18,634 nucleotides of DNA from JBOHTO01 sp050733695 (GTDB lineage Bacteria; Gemmatimonadota; Gemmatimonadetes; Gemmatimonadales; Gemmatimonadaceae): contig JBOHTO010000168.1 of NCBI GenBank assembly GCA_050733695.1, positions 1-18,634 of the forward strand. Direction: 5' to 3'. The notes below the pieces were generated by a model. That model saw nothing but the letters and a program-made list of their open reading frames with translations. It ran no database searches and was not told where the DNA came from. The position numbers and the translations under genes were made by a program. Shown here piece after piece: positions 1-6,905 of the stretch. Positions within the stretch are counted from its first letter, which is position 1, and each line of letters opens with the position of its first letter.

Positions 1-1403
1 GCCGCCCCCTTGCCGCCGCCATAGAGCTGCGGTGCGGCCGGCAGGAACTCCTTGCCAAAGAGCGTGCGCAGATAGTCGCGCGCCTGCTCCGCCGCCGTCT
101 GCGAGATGCGCGTGGAGTCCGTACGCATGTACGTGATGAGACCCACCGCGCCATCGCCAACGTCGATCCCTTCGTACAGGTCCTGTGCGAGACGCATCGT
201 GCGCTTGGAGCCGAAACCGAGCTTCTTCGCGGCTTCCTGCTGCAGAGTGCTCGTGGTGAACGGAGCCGCGGGATTCTTGCGCCGCTCGCGCCGCTTCACT
301 TCAGTCACCGGGAAGAAGCCGACGCCCTTGCTTCCGCGTGCACGCGGGCCGCCGGAGCTCCTGCGCAGATCGGCAGCGATGCGCTCGACTTCCTTCACCA
401 CGCCGGTCGCCGACTGCTCGTTGCCGATCTCGGTCTTCTTCCCGTCCACGTGGTGCAGCTTGGCCGTGAACCGCTGGCCGTCCTTCTCCAGCAGCGCCTC
501 GATGGTCCAGTACTCCACCGCCGTGAACGCGCGAATATCGCGCTCACGCTCGACGATGAGCCTGAGGGCGACGGTCTGCACTCGGCCCGCGGAGAGTCCC
601 TTCTTCACGGTCTTCCAGAGCAGAGGGCTGGCCTTGTAGCCCACGAGCCGGTCGAGCACGCGCCGCGCCTGCTGCGCTTCGACCTTGCGTCCGTCGATCT
701 CACCCGCCTCCGCGATCGCCTTTCGCACGGCGTCGCGCGTGATCTCGTGGAAGAGGACCCGGCGAATGGGGACGTTGGCCGCAACACCGGCGCTGTCCAC
801 CATCCCGGCGACCTTCGCCCGCTTCCCTCTTCCCCTGCCGCGGCGGCCGCCGCCGCCGTTGGAGGGCCGCACCTGTTCGGCCACGTGCCATGCGATCGCT
901 TCGCCTTCGCGATCGGGGTCTGTGGCGAGGAATATCTCGCGCGAGCCCCTGGCCGCTTCCCTGAGATCGGCGACCGTCTTCTCCTTCCCCGGAATTGTCA
1001 CGTACTCCGGCTCGAAGCCGGCGTCGACGTCGATGCCGAGTTTCTTGGCGGGCAGGTCGCGGATATGGCCCACCGTGGCGCGCACGCGGTAGCCGCGGCC
1101 CAGATACTTGCCGATCGTGCGCGCCTTGGCCGGCGACTCGACTATGACGAGCGACGTGCTGCCGGTCGGCGCCGCCGCGTCACCCAGGTCCGACGGATCA
1201 TATGCACCGGCCGTGCGCCGGCGGCGGGCCGGGACCTTCGCGGCAGCGTTGCGCTTGCCCGCGCCCGTCTTTCGGCCCGGGCCCGCCTTCCGTGCCCCGC
1301 CCGCCTTCCGCCCCGCAGCGGCAGCGGCAGCGGCAGCGGCAGGGCGAGCCGGGACCTTCGCCACGGTTGACTTCCGCTTCGGCCTTTTGCCAGGCGTCGC
1401 CAT
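1..1403 (-). CDS. topA: DNA topoisomerase I (type IA), 3' end cut by the window edge
   Basis: Type IA topoisomerase that relaxes negatively supercoiled DNA in the cytoplasm through a 5'-phosphotyrosine intermediate. About 467 codons are visible and the C-terminal part lies outside the window. The TOPRIM domain starts with LVIVESPAKA at about residues 85-94 and contains the acidic DPDREGEA motif near 162-169. The catalytic tyrosine is in GLITYMRTDS at Tyr425 (codon 131-129). Two additions are visible compared with the E. coli enzyme, which begins almost directly at the LVIVESPAKA motif. One is an N-terminal extension of about 80 residues rich in Lys, Arg, Ala and Gly, with a nine-Ala run and two AKVPAR copies. 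The other is a Gly/Arg-rich insert of about 28 residues after the TOPRIM motif (about 180-210). The ATG at 1403 lies three bases after the smg stop, so translational coupling is likely; no clear SD is seen. An internal start nearer residue 80 is conceivable, but the frame is open from this ATG. Confidence 0.96.
   Translation of the reverse strand, partial: MATPGKRPKRKSTVAKVPARPAAAAAAAAAGRKAGGARKAGPGRKTGAGKRNAAAKVPARRRRTAGAYDPSDLGDAAAPTGSTSLVIVESPAKARTIGKYLGRGYRVRATVGHIRDLPAKKLGIDVDAGFEPEYVTIPGKEKTVADLREAARGSREIFLATDPDREGEAIAWHVAEQVRPSNGGGGRRGRGRGKRAKVAGMVDSAGVAANVPIRRVLFHEITRDAVRKAIAEAGEIDGRKVEAQQARRVLDRLVGYKASPLLWKTVKKGLSAGRVQTVALRLIVERERDIRAFTAVEYWTIEALLEKDGQRFTAKLHHVDGKKTEIGNEQSATGVVKEVERIAADLRRSSGGPRARGSKGVGFFPVTEVKRRERRKNPAAPFTTSTLQQEAAKKLGFGSKRTMRLAQDLYEGIDVGDGAVGLITYMRTDSTRISQTAAEQARDYLRTLFGKEFLPAAPQLYGGGKGA
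1315..1342. repeat. GCAGCG hexamer microsatellite in topA
   Basis: Four perfect tandem copies of GCAGCG followed by a partial fifth. On the minus strand they encode the poly-Ala run of the TopA N-terminal extension (residues 22-30). Gain or loss of one hexamer would keep the frame, so the tract may vary in length between strains. Confidence 0.85.
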
Positions 1404-1406
1404 CGG

Positions 1407-1646
1407 TCAGTGCACCATCGTGGAATCGCCGGGGGGCGCGCTGTCGTCATAACCATCGCCGGCCATCAGGGCGCGGAGGTCGTCGAGCGCTATTCGCCCG
1501 TCGATGTGCGTGAGCGCGCGCTCGATGACGTACTCGAGCTCGGCGGGGTTGAGCATTCCCGATCCACTGAGCGCCAGGAGGTGACCCCATGCCTCGGGGG
1601 CGAAGCGCCCCCGTTCATGGGGGCCGATCACGCGAAACGACGTCAT
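1407..1646 (-). CDS. smg: Short Smg/DUF494 family protein
   Basis: A 79-residue protein matching, in my judgement, the C-terminal half of the Smg (DUF494) family. The pattern is FAPEAWGHLLAL, then a GML turn, then the ELEYVIERAL helix and the ALDDLRALM helix, similar to the family's 'RE.VIDRAL....LEDLKWVVLMVL' region. Smg is commonly encoded beside dprA or topA in proteobacteria, and here it sits three bases upstream of topA. Its biochemical role is not established. Usual family members are about 150-160 residues, so this one lacks the N-terminal half. The frame stays open upstream to a stop at 1748-1746, but I see no ATG, GTG or TTG there, so ATG 1646 is the best start. A GGAG lies about 11 bases upstream. 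The family call rests on a short match. Confidence 0.72.
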   Translation of the reverse strand: MTSFRVIGPHERGRFAPEAWGHLLALSGSGMLNPAELEYVIERALTHIDGRIALDDLRALMAGDGYDDSAPPGDSTMVH

Positions 1647-1673
1647 CTGACAGGCTACTCCGGAGAACGGTAG

Positions 1674-1696
1674 AAAGTTGCGAACGGGACAACTTT
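1674..1696. repeat. AGTTGCGA-type dyad, copy A (upstream of smg)
   Basis: Seven-base perfect inverted repeat (AAAGTTG/CAACTTT) around a 9-base loop. On the plus strand it contains AGTTGCGA (1676-1683). The same octamer, also in a dyad, appears on the minus strand upstream of both minor-pilin operons (15348-15341 and 18556-18549). Confidence 0.6.
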
Positions 1697-1707
1697 GCAG
1701 CGCGAAA

Positions 1708-1734
1708 TCGGCGAATCCGCAATCATTTCGCCGA
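1708..1734 (-). terminator. Possible terminator or operator hairpin between aroK and smg
   Basis: Perfect 8-base stem TCGGCGAA/TTCGCCGA with an 11-base loop, about 100 bases past the aroK stop. It lacks a downstream U-tract on the minus strand, so an operator is as likely as an intrinsic terminator. Confidence 0.3.
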
Positions 1735-1834
1735 GTGCGGCATCGTTAGTTGACCGCTTCACGTTTCACGAAACGCGAAGAGGAACGCGGGGTGCACTGC
1801 GGGTTTACGCACAGCGTCCCCAGCGGGCGACAAG

Positions 1835-2404
1835 CTAGCCGCGGCCTCCTGCCGAGGCAAGCTCGGTGACCTTGTCCGTAACCTGTTGAAGATCAAGACG
1901 ATCAGCTTCCATGATGTGATCGGCCGCCGCGTACAGCGGCTCCCGTTCGGCGAGCAGACGCTCCAGTTCCGCCAGCGGATCGACGCGGCCGAGCAGCGGG
2001 CGCGTGGACCAGGCCGGGCCCAGCCGTTCGAGCGCGACCTTTGGCCTGACCTTGAGGTATATGATACTCGCTGGGGGACGGAGCAGTGCCACGACGTCCG
2101 CATTCGCGACCCAGCCGCCGCCCGGTGCGAGGATCATGTTGCCGAAGGCGCGCAGCTCCTCGGTGAGTTCCCTTTCCTTCGAGCGGAAGTGATGTTCGCC
2201 CTGCTCGGCGAATAATGTCGCTATTGTGGCGCCTTCCCGTCGCTCAATTTCCTTATCGAAGTCGAGAAAGCTGCGGCCAAGCCGCTCGGCCACCGCAGCG
2301 CCGACCGTCGACTTGCCCGAGCCAGGCAGCCCCACCAAGATCGTGTGGGGACGACGGGGGTCATCCCCCGAGCTTGGCTGCGATGTGAGAAATGTAGCTT
2401 GCAT
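1835..2404 (-). CDS. aroK: Shikimate kinase
   Basis: Phosphorylates shikimate with ATP to shikimate 3-phosphate, the fifth step of the shikimate pathway, in the cytoplasm. The 189-residue protein has the P-loop GLPGSGKST at about 25-33, the shikimate-binding D-x-D at 48-50 (DFD), FRSKE with the substrate Arg near 74, the GGG motif at 95-97, and the lid arginine in RPLLGR near 135. Length is slightly above the usual 170-175 residues because of about 18 N-terminal residues before the P-loop strand. The ATG at 2404 overlaps the 3' end of aroC by 44 bases, so the two are co-transcribed and probably translationally coupled. No other strong start lies before the P-loop. Confidence 0.96.
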   Translation of the reverse strand: MQATFLTSQPSSGDDPRRPHTILVGLPGSGKSTVGAAVAERLGRSFLDFDKEIERREGATIATLFAEQGEHHFRSKERELTEELRAFGNMILAPGGGWVANADVVALLRPPASIIYLKVRPKVALERLGPAWSTRPLLGRVDPLAELERLLAEREPLYAAADHIMEADRLDLQQVTDKVTELASAGGRG

Positions 2405-3653
2405 GGTTGCGTCTCACTTCAGCGAGGGAATCTCCTCCGAACTTCTCGAGGAAGGCCTGGGCTGCCACGAACGCGGTCATTGCTTCCGCTATCACCGCCA
2501 TCGCCGGTACGGCCGTCACATCGCTTCGCTCGGCGACTGCTGCCGCTGGTTCGCCGCTGGCCACGTCCACGGTAGCAAGCGGGCGCATCAGGGTGCTGAT
2601 GGGCTTCATCGCCACGCGGATCACGAGTGGCTCTCCAGTTGTCATGCCGCCCTCAAGGCCGCCCGCGCGGTTGGTTCGTCTGCGCACGTTACCTGTACCC
2701 GGGCGCCCGGGCGCGGCCTCGATCTCGTCATGAACCTCGGCCCCTGTGCGGCGGCCCGCCTCGAAGCCCATTCCGATCTCGACGCCCTTGACGGCCGGAA
2801 TCGACATGAGGGCGGAAGCCAAGCGGCCGTCGAGCTTGCGATCCCATGAAACGTGGGAGCCGAGTCCCACGGGGAGACCGTCGCAGACGACCTCGCAGAT
2901 CCCGCCCAAGGTGTTGCCGGCCCGCTTTGCGGCGTCGATGCGGGATATCATCTCGCGCTCGGCTGCTGCATCGAGCGTGCGCAACGGCGACAGGTCGGAC
3001 GCGGCGTTGAGTTCGTCGGGGAGGCGGTCGGGCGGTCTGGCGTCGACGCCGCCGAGGTGGACGACGTGGCTTCCGAGCCGCACGCCGAAGGCGGCGAGCA
3101 GGCGGCGGCAGACGGCGCCCGCAGCGACCCGCGCCGTGGTTTCGCGCGCGGAGGCGCGCTCGAGGATGTCGCGGGCATCGGCGCGATCGTACTTGAGCAT
3201 GCCGCTGAGGTCGGCGTGTCCCGGACGCGGGCGTGTGACGGCGCGTTTGCGGAGCGCGGCGCCGCCAGCGCGGCTATCGCGGCCGTCGCCACCAGCGCCA
3301 CCAGCGCCACCAGCCCCGCCAGCCCCGCCAGCGCCGCCATCGCCGCCATCGCCGCGCAAGTTTTCGCCCTCGGGCGGTGCAGGGTCCATGATCTCCTGCC
3401 AGTTCTTCCAGTCGCGGTTGCGGATGAGCATGGCGATCGGAGAGCCGATGGTCTCCCCCGCCCTGACGCCGGAGAGGAACTCGACGACATCGCTCTCGAT
3501 CTGCATGCGGCGCCCGCGCCCATAGCCCTGCTGCCGGCGCGCGAGCTCACGGTCGACGTCGGCGGCCAGCAGCGGGAGGCCGGCGGGCATGCCCTCCAGC
3601 GTGCTGACCAGCGCCGGACCGTGGGATTCGCCGGCTGTGGTGAAGCGGAGCAT
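2361..3653 (-). CDS. aroC: Chorismate synthase with a Gly/Ala-rich insertion
   Basis: Converts 5-enolpyruvylshikimate 3-phosphate to chorismate using reduced FMN, the last step of the shikimate pathway. The 430-residue protein starts with the family hallmark RFTTAGESHGPAL and carries RPRPGHADL (141-149, with the conserved His at 146), ERASARETTARVA (165-177), GMGFEAG and the TNRAGGLEGGMTTG region. I chose ATG 3653 because MLRFTTAGESHG is the canonical N terminus and a GGAGGG lies about 14 bases upstream; a TTG at 3674 would extend the protein but overlaps that SD. Family members are usually about 360-400 residues. The excess is a GGA/GGD repeat at about 100-130, just before the conserved RPGHAD motif, encoded by 9-base DNA repeats. 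Confidence 0.96.
   Translation of the reverse strand: MLRFTTAGESHGPALVSTLEGMPAGLPLLAADVDRELARRQQGYGRGRRMQIESDVVEFLSGVRAGETIGSPIAMLIRNRDWKNWQEIMDPAPPEGENLRGDGGDGGAGGAGGAGGAGGAGGDGRDSRAGGAALRKRAVTRPRPGHADLSGMLKYDRADARDILERASARETTARVAAGAVCRRLLAAFGVRLGSHVVHLGGVDARPPDRLPDELNAASDLSPLRTLDAAAEREMISRIDAAKRAGNTLGGICEVVCDGLPVGLGSHVSWDRKLDGRLASALMSIPAVKGVEIGMGFEAGRRTGAEVHDEIEAAPGRPGTGNVRRRTNRAGGLEGGMTTGEPLVIRVAMKPISTLMRPLATVDVASGEPAAAVAERSDVTAVPAMAVIAEAMTAFVAAQAFLEKFGGDSLAEVRRNHASYISHIAAKLGG
3288..3350. repeat. Imperfect 9-bp tandem repeats inside aroC
   Basis: Seven consecutive 9-mers in related forms: three gccaccagc, two cccgccagc and two gccgccatc. On the minus strand they encode the Gly/Ala/Asp repeat in AroC. 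Unit changes keep the reading frame, so copy number could vary between strains. Confidence 0.85.
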
Positions 3654-3677
3654 CGGTATGTTCGAGCCCTCCAAACG

Positions 3678-3708
3678 CGCGAGCCCGGCACAGCAGGCCG
3701 GGCTCGCG
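3678..3708 (-). terminator. Strong GC hairpin after the pil operon, before aroC
   Basis: Perfect 12-base stem CGCGAGCCCGGC/GCCGGGCTCGCG with a 7-base loop, 42 bases past the stop of the Ig/propeller lipoprotein gene and 25 bases upstream of the aroC start. On the minus strand it is followed only by CGTTTGG, so the U-tract is poor. It probably attenuates or ends the pilMNOPQ transcript. It is close enough to aroC to shape that gene's 5' leader as well. Confidence 0.6.
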
Positions 3709-3749
3709 GAGAACGGTGTGTCAGGGGCGGCGGACCGCCTCGCGAGTGG

Positions 3750-6700
3750 TCACGGATCTATGTCTGACTGGCGCAGGTCGATCGTGATGAACCCCGTCGC
3801 CGTCACCGCGAACAGTTTGACAACGACAGCAGGATCATCGGTCGCGAACGGTCTCGAGGCAACGAGCGCGCCCGTGAGACCGGCTCCGACCGGGATCTCG
3901 CGGCGCACGTAGAAGTTCCACGAATCGACCACGAGTATGCTCTGCCGGTCGGTCGTTACGAAGACTACGCCGTGGATATCACTCTGCGTGCCATCGTTGT
4001 CAGGGTGGAATGCTACTCCCGCTCCCGGCCCGCCGGCAACCAGACCCTGGAGGCGCTGCTGGAAGGCGAGGTCGTCGACATCAGCGAAGTAGGTATTCAT
4101 CGCCCCGTGCGCGGCGAGGAGTGAGCTGTTGCTGTTCAGCGCAAGCCCCAGCACCTGCTCGGAGGCGTTGTTCGTCAGATCGGTGACGGATATGCCTGGC
4201 GAGAAGAAGAGACTGTCGGGATCCGTACCGGACGTATCCCGCGCAAGCATGATTCGCCCGGCGCGGTTGGCCGTGTTCGCCTCGCCGAACGCGATCCAAC
4301 GGCGGTCGCCACCCACGGCAACGAACGTCGTGTCCGTGAGCGCCAGGGATTCTGCCGTCCTCGAAGCGAGTACGGCCGCCACCTGATCGACGGTGCGCAG
4401 GCTGTCAACGGCTATGAAGAGATCCGGATGCTGCCGGCAGCGGGATACGCCAGGCGTGCCGTACGGATGCCCGCAGACACGGATCTCATCCGACGCATCG
4501 GGATCGAACGACGTGATCACGAAGATGGAATCGATGTTCAGCACGAGAACCTGGCCAGGCGCGGCGCCGACGCCGTACTGCCACATCTGCTGCACTTCCC
4601 TGCGGCGCATGTCGTAGAACCGGATCGTGCCATCGGGCGCGGTCGCGGTGGGACGCGTCGAGTAGAAGATGTTGCCGTTGGCCGACACACCGACATTCTG
4701 CGGCCGGTCGGAGTAGTCGTGCAGTTCGAGCGTGTAGCGGAAGATCCCATCCTGTACGGTGAATCCGACGTCGGCAACGATGGAGTTCTGCGTCTTGATG
4801 CGGCGCTCTTCCTGGAGCGACGTGAAGGAGACGACGCTGAAGTTGGTGCCGCCGGAGTTGGCGACGATCAGCGTGTCACCTGTAGTATCGACCGCCATCC
4901 CCCACGGTTCGGAGCCGACGGCGACAGAGCCGAAGAAGCTCGAGTCGCTCGCCTGCCAGATGTCGATCCGGTTCTGTGCGATGTTGGACACGAACACTCG
5001 TCCGTTCGCGGCGTTCACCGCTATGTCGGCGCCCAGCGCGCCCGACGGCAGCGGGGTTGTTGCTCCGAAGGCGAGCAGCACGGTATCCCGCTTTGCCGTC
5101 GTCGAATCCGTGCGCGCCGTGGAGCTGGACGACGGAATCGAGAAGCCCTTGTTGCCCAGCGCGTCGATCGCGTACGAGAACACATACGCAGTATCGCCGA
5201 GGAAGGCAGCCGGAATGGTGACGGGCAGGCTGTAGGTGCGCCCACTCACGAACGGCGGCGGGATGATGCTGTCCCTTGCCGCGATGAGCGTATTGGTTCC
5301 CACCTGGTAGATCTGATATCCCACCTGCTGGATCCCGCTGTTGTCGACTGCGCGGATGAACAGCGAATCGGTGGATTGCAGGCGGGCGGCCACGGTCTGA
5401 TATACCAGCGGCGCAACGTTGTCCGTGGCCACGGCGCCCACCACCACCTTGATGCTGGGCCCGGTGCCGGGACGATTGCCACCGTCACTGCCGCGAGGGC
5501 TGATGGTGACGCTGTCGCCCACAACGGCCGCGAGCGGGATGGTGATGGTGTCCGTGAATGTGTGGCTCTGAGGCAGCGGTCCCGGAAGCGTGTCGAGCCG
5601 CGTTCTGGTATACGATGGACCACTCAGGTTGTACCCGATGGTCGCGATTCCCTGCGGGTCATCACCGGTCACGGTGACGGTTATCACCTGGCCCGGCGCC
5701 ACGCTGTCGCCCTGCACCGGCTCCGTGACACGGAGCGAGGGGCCGGAGACGCGGCGCACGCTGTTGATCACCTGCGTCGCGTTGCCGGCGCGATCGGTGA
5801 CCCGCGCTATGAAGAGAACGAGTGTGTCCGGCTCCGATGCGATCGAGGAGACAGGGACCATGAGGCGCTGAACCAGCGTGTCGAGCACGCCCGGCGGGAA
5901 CGAGCCGGGACCGGTGCCGAAGTTGACCGGAACGAAGACGGAGTCGTACAGCGTGACCGTATCGGTCGCGCCCAGATTCGGGTCGCCACGGATGGCGACA
6001 CCGACGATGGACAGCCGTGCGAGCCCGCCGTTGTCGGTGATGTGCGCTTCCGCGATCACGGTATCCGTGACGAGAATCGATCCGCCGTCTGGTGGCTGCC
6101 GCAGGTCGAGCGTGGGCGGTGCGGTGTCCTGCACCACGATCGCAACCAGCGCCGAGAATCCGCGCTGCTGCGATATGTCCTCCGCCAGACCGCGGACGAA
6201 GTAGCGCCCGGGCTGCAGCGTGGAGGGAAAGTTGGGCGGGAATGTGCGCTCGGCCTGGACCGGGTTCCCGGTGACGGCAACCGATGCCTGCGCAACCGGC
6301 AGGGAACCGGGGGCGATGACGCTGTCCGTGTGCAGCTCGTAGCCAATGAGCGAGAGACCCGACGAGTCGGTCGCGCTCACGCTGATGGAGTCCGTGCCGC
6401 CGGGCCTCACGATCGTGCCGGCAGGTGGACCCGTAACCACGACGCGCGGCGATGTCGTGTCGTACGCCGTGAGAACGCGGACGGCGAAGGAAGTATTCCC
6501 CGATCCGTCGCGCGCGACTGCGACGATGCGCACCTGCTGCCCCGATCGGATTCCCGCCACCGGGATCCCGACTGCCTTTGTGTAGGTCGTTGTCGCCGTT
6601 GTGAAGCCGGCCGAATCGCTGCGAACGAGAACGCCGTCGACGAAAACGCTGTCCACCACCAGGAGGAGCGAGATGTCGTCGTTGGCGTCAACCGTGGCGG

Positions 6701-6887
6701 TTACCGGCGAGCTGACATTCAGCGAGTCGTTGGCGGAGCCGGGCACGTCGATGCGCACGTTGGGAGCGCCGAGGTCACCACCGACGGCCAGTCCTGTCCC
6801 CCGCCGTGATTCACATCCGGCCGCGGCCACGATCGAGGCGAATATCACGAGCGCGCCGCGGGCGGCGCGCAAAAAGGTTCGCAGCAT
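3750..6887 (-). CDS. Large lipoprotein with Ig-like repeats and a C-terminal beta-propeller, last gene of the pil operon
   Basis: A 1045-residue secreted protein that I cannot name. Residues 1-24 are a signal peptide ending in VAAAGC, with Cys25 as the likely lipidation site (Ala rather than Leu at -3). Five Ig-like beta-sandwich repeats follow at about 42-140, 145-252, 256-380, 383-487 and 492-600. Several open with a Pro-x-hydrophobic strand and carry D-x-S-G-hydrophobic turns. From about 605 the pattern changes to YncE-like propeller blades (DIAVNAANGRVFVSN, WGMAVDTTGDTLIVAN, NVGVSANGNIFYST). Cys805 and Cys817 could form a disulfide. The start is ATG 6887 with GGAG about 7 bases upstream, 18 bases after the pilQ stop, so it belongs to the pil operon. 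It might stabilise PilQ, act as a PilY1-like adhesin, or have no pilus role; these are inferences from position and fold. Confidence 0.9.
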   Translation of the reverse strand: MLRTFLRAARGALVIFASIVAAAGCESRRGTGLAVGGDLGAPNVRIDVPGSANDSLNVSSPVTATVDANDDISLLLVVDSVFVDGVLVRSDSAGFTTATTTYTKAVGIPVAGIRSGQQVRIVAVARDGSGNTSFAVRVLTAYDTTSPRVVVTGPPAGTIVRPGGTDSISVSATDSSGLSLIGYELHTDSVIAPGSLPVAQASVAVTGNPVQAERTFPPNFPSTLQPGRYFVRGLAEDISQQRGFSALVAIVVQDTAPPTLDLRQPPDGGSILVTDTVIAEAHITDNGGLARLSIVGVAIRGDPNLGATDTVTLYDSVFVPVNFGTGPGSFPPGVLDTLVQRLMVPVSSIASEPDTLVLFIARVTDRAGNATQVINSVRRVSGPSLRVTEPVQGDSVAPGQVITVTVTGDDPQGIATIGYNLSGPSYTRTRLDTLPGPLPQSHTFTDTITIPLAAVVGDSVTISPRGSDGGNRPGTGPSIKVVVGAVATDNVAPLVYQTVAARLQSTDSLFIRAVDNSGIQQVGYQIYQVGTNTLIAARDSIIPPPFVSGRTYSLPVTIPAAFLGDTAYVFSYAIDALGNKGFSIPSSSSTARTDSTTAKRDTVLLAFGATTPLPSGALGADIAVNAANGRVFVSNIAQNRIDIWQASDSSFFGSVAVGSEPWGMAVDTTGDTLIVANSGGTNFSVVSFTSLQEERRIKTQNSIVADVGFTVQDGIFRYTLELHDYSDRPQNVGVSANGNIFYSTRPTATAPDGTIRFYDMRRREVQQMWQYGVGAAPGQVLVLNIDSIFVITSFDPDASDEIRVCGHPYGTPGVSRCRQHPDLFIAVDSLRTVDQVAAVLASRTAESLALTDTTFVAVGGDRRWIAFGEANTANRAGRIMLARDTSGTDPDSLFFSPGISVTDLTNNASEQVLGLALNSNSSLLAAHGAMNTYFADVDDLAFQQRLQGLVAGGPGAGVAFHPDNDGTQSDIHGVVFVTTDRQSILVVDSWNFYVRREIPVGAGLTGALVASRPFATDDPAVVVKLFAVTATGFITIDLRQSDIDP

Positions 6888-6905
6888 CCTGGACTCCGTT
6901 GGGTG

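Larger units (their letters stand above)
1647..1834. promoter_or_regulatory. Intergenic region between aroK and smg with two inverted repeats
   Basis: This 188-base spacer lies downstream of aroK and upstream of smg-topA. It holds two dyads. AAAGTTG and CAACTTT (1674-1680 and 1690-1696) flank a 9-base loop, 28 bases upstream of the smg ATG. TCGGCGAA and TTCGCCGA (1708-1715 and 1727-1734) flank an 11-base loop and could end the aroC-aroK transcript or bind a regulator. No T-run follows either stem on the minus strand, and I could not assign a convincing -35/-10 pair. The first dyad belongs to the AGTTGCGA family described separately. Confidence 0.45.

Noticed and set aside
450..1370. A 306-codon plus-strand open frame
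   Set aside because: Shadow of topA; the minus strand encodes TOPRIM and the active-site tyrosine in this stretch.
1762..1775. CGTTT/AAACG mini-hairpin after aroK as a terminator
   Set aside because: Only five pairs with a four-base loop and no U-tract on the minus strand.
1315..3350. Tandem repeats in topA and aroC as a CRISPR or mobile element signal
   Set aside because: Units are 6 and 9 bases, in frame within genes, and have no spacers or terminal repeats; they are coding microsatellites.
3654..3674. TTG start for AroC seven codons upstream
   Set aside because: It would lie on the SD-like GGAGGG, and the family N terminus is MLRFTTAGESHG.
4428..6809. A 793-codon open frame on the plus strand
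   Set aside because: It is antisense to the lipoprotein gene, its translation is Arg/Asp/Val-rich without domains or a signal, and such long antisense frames are common in GC-rich coding DNA.
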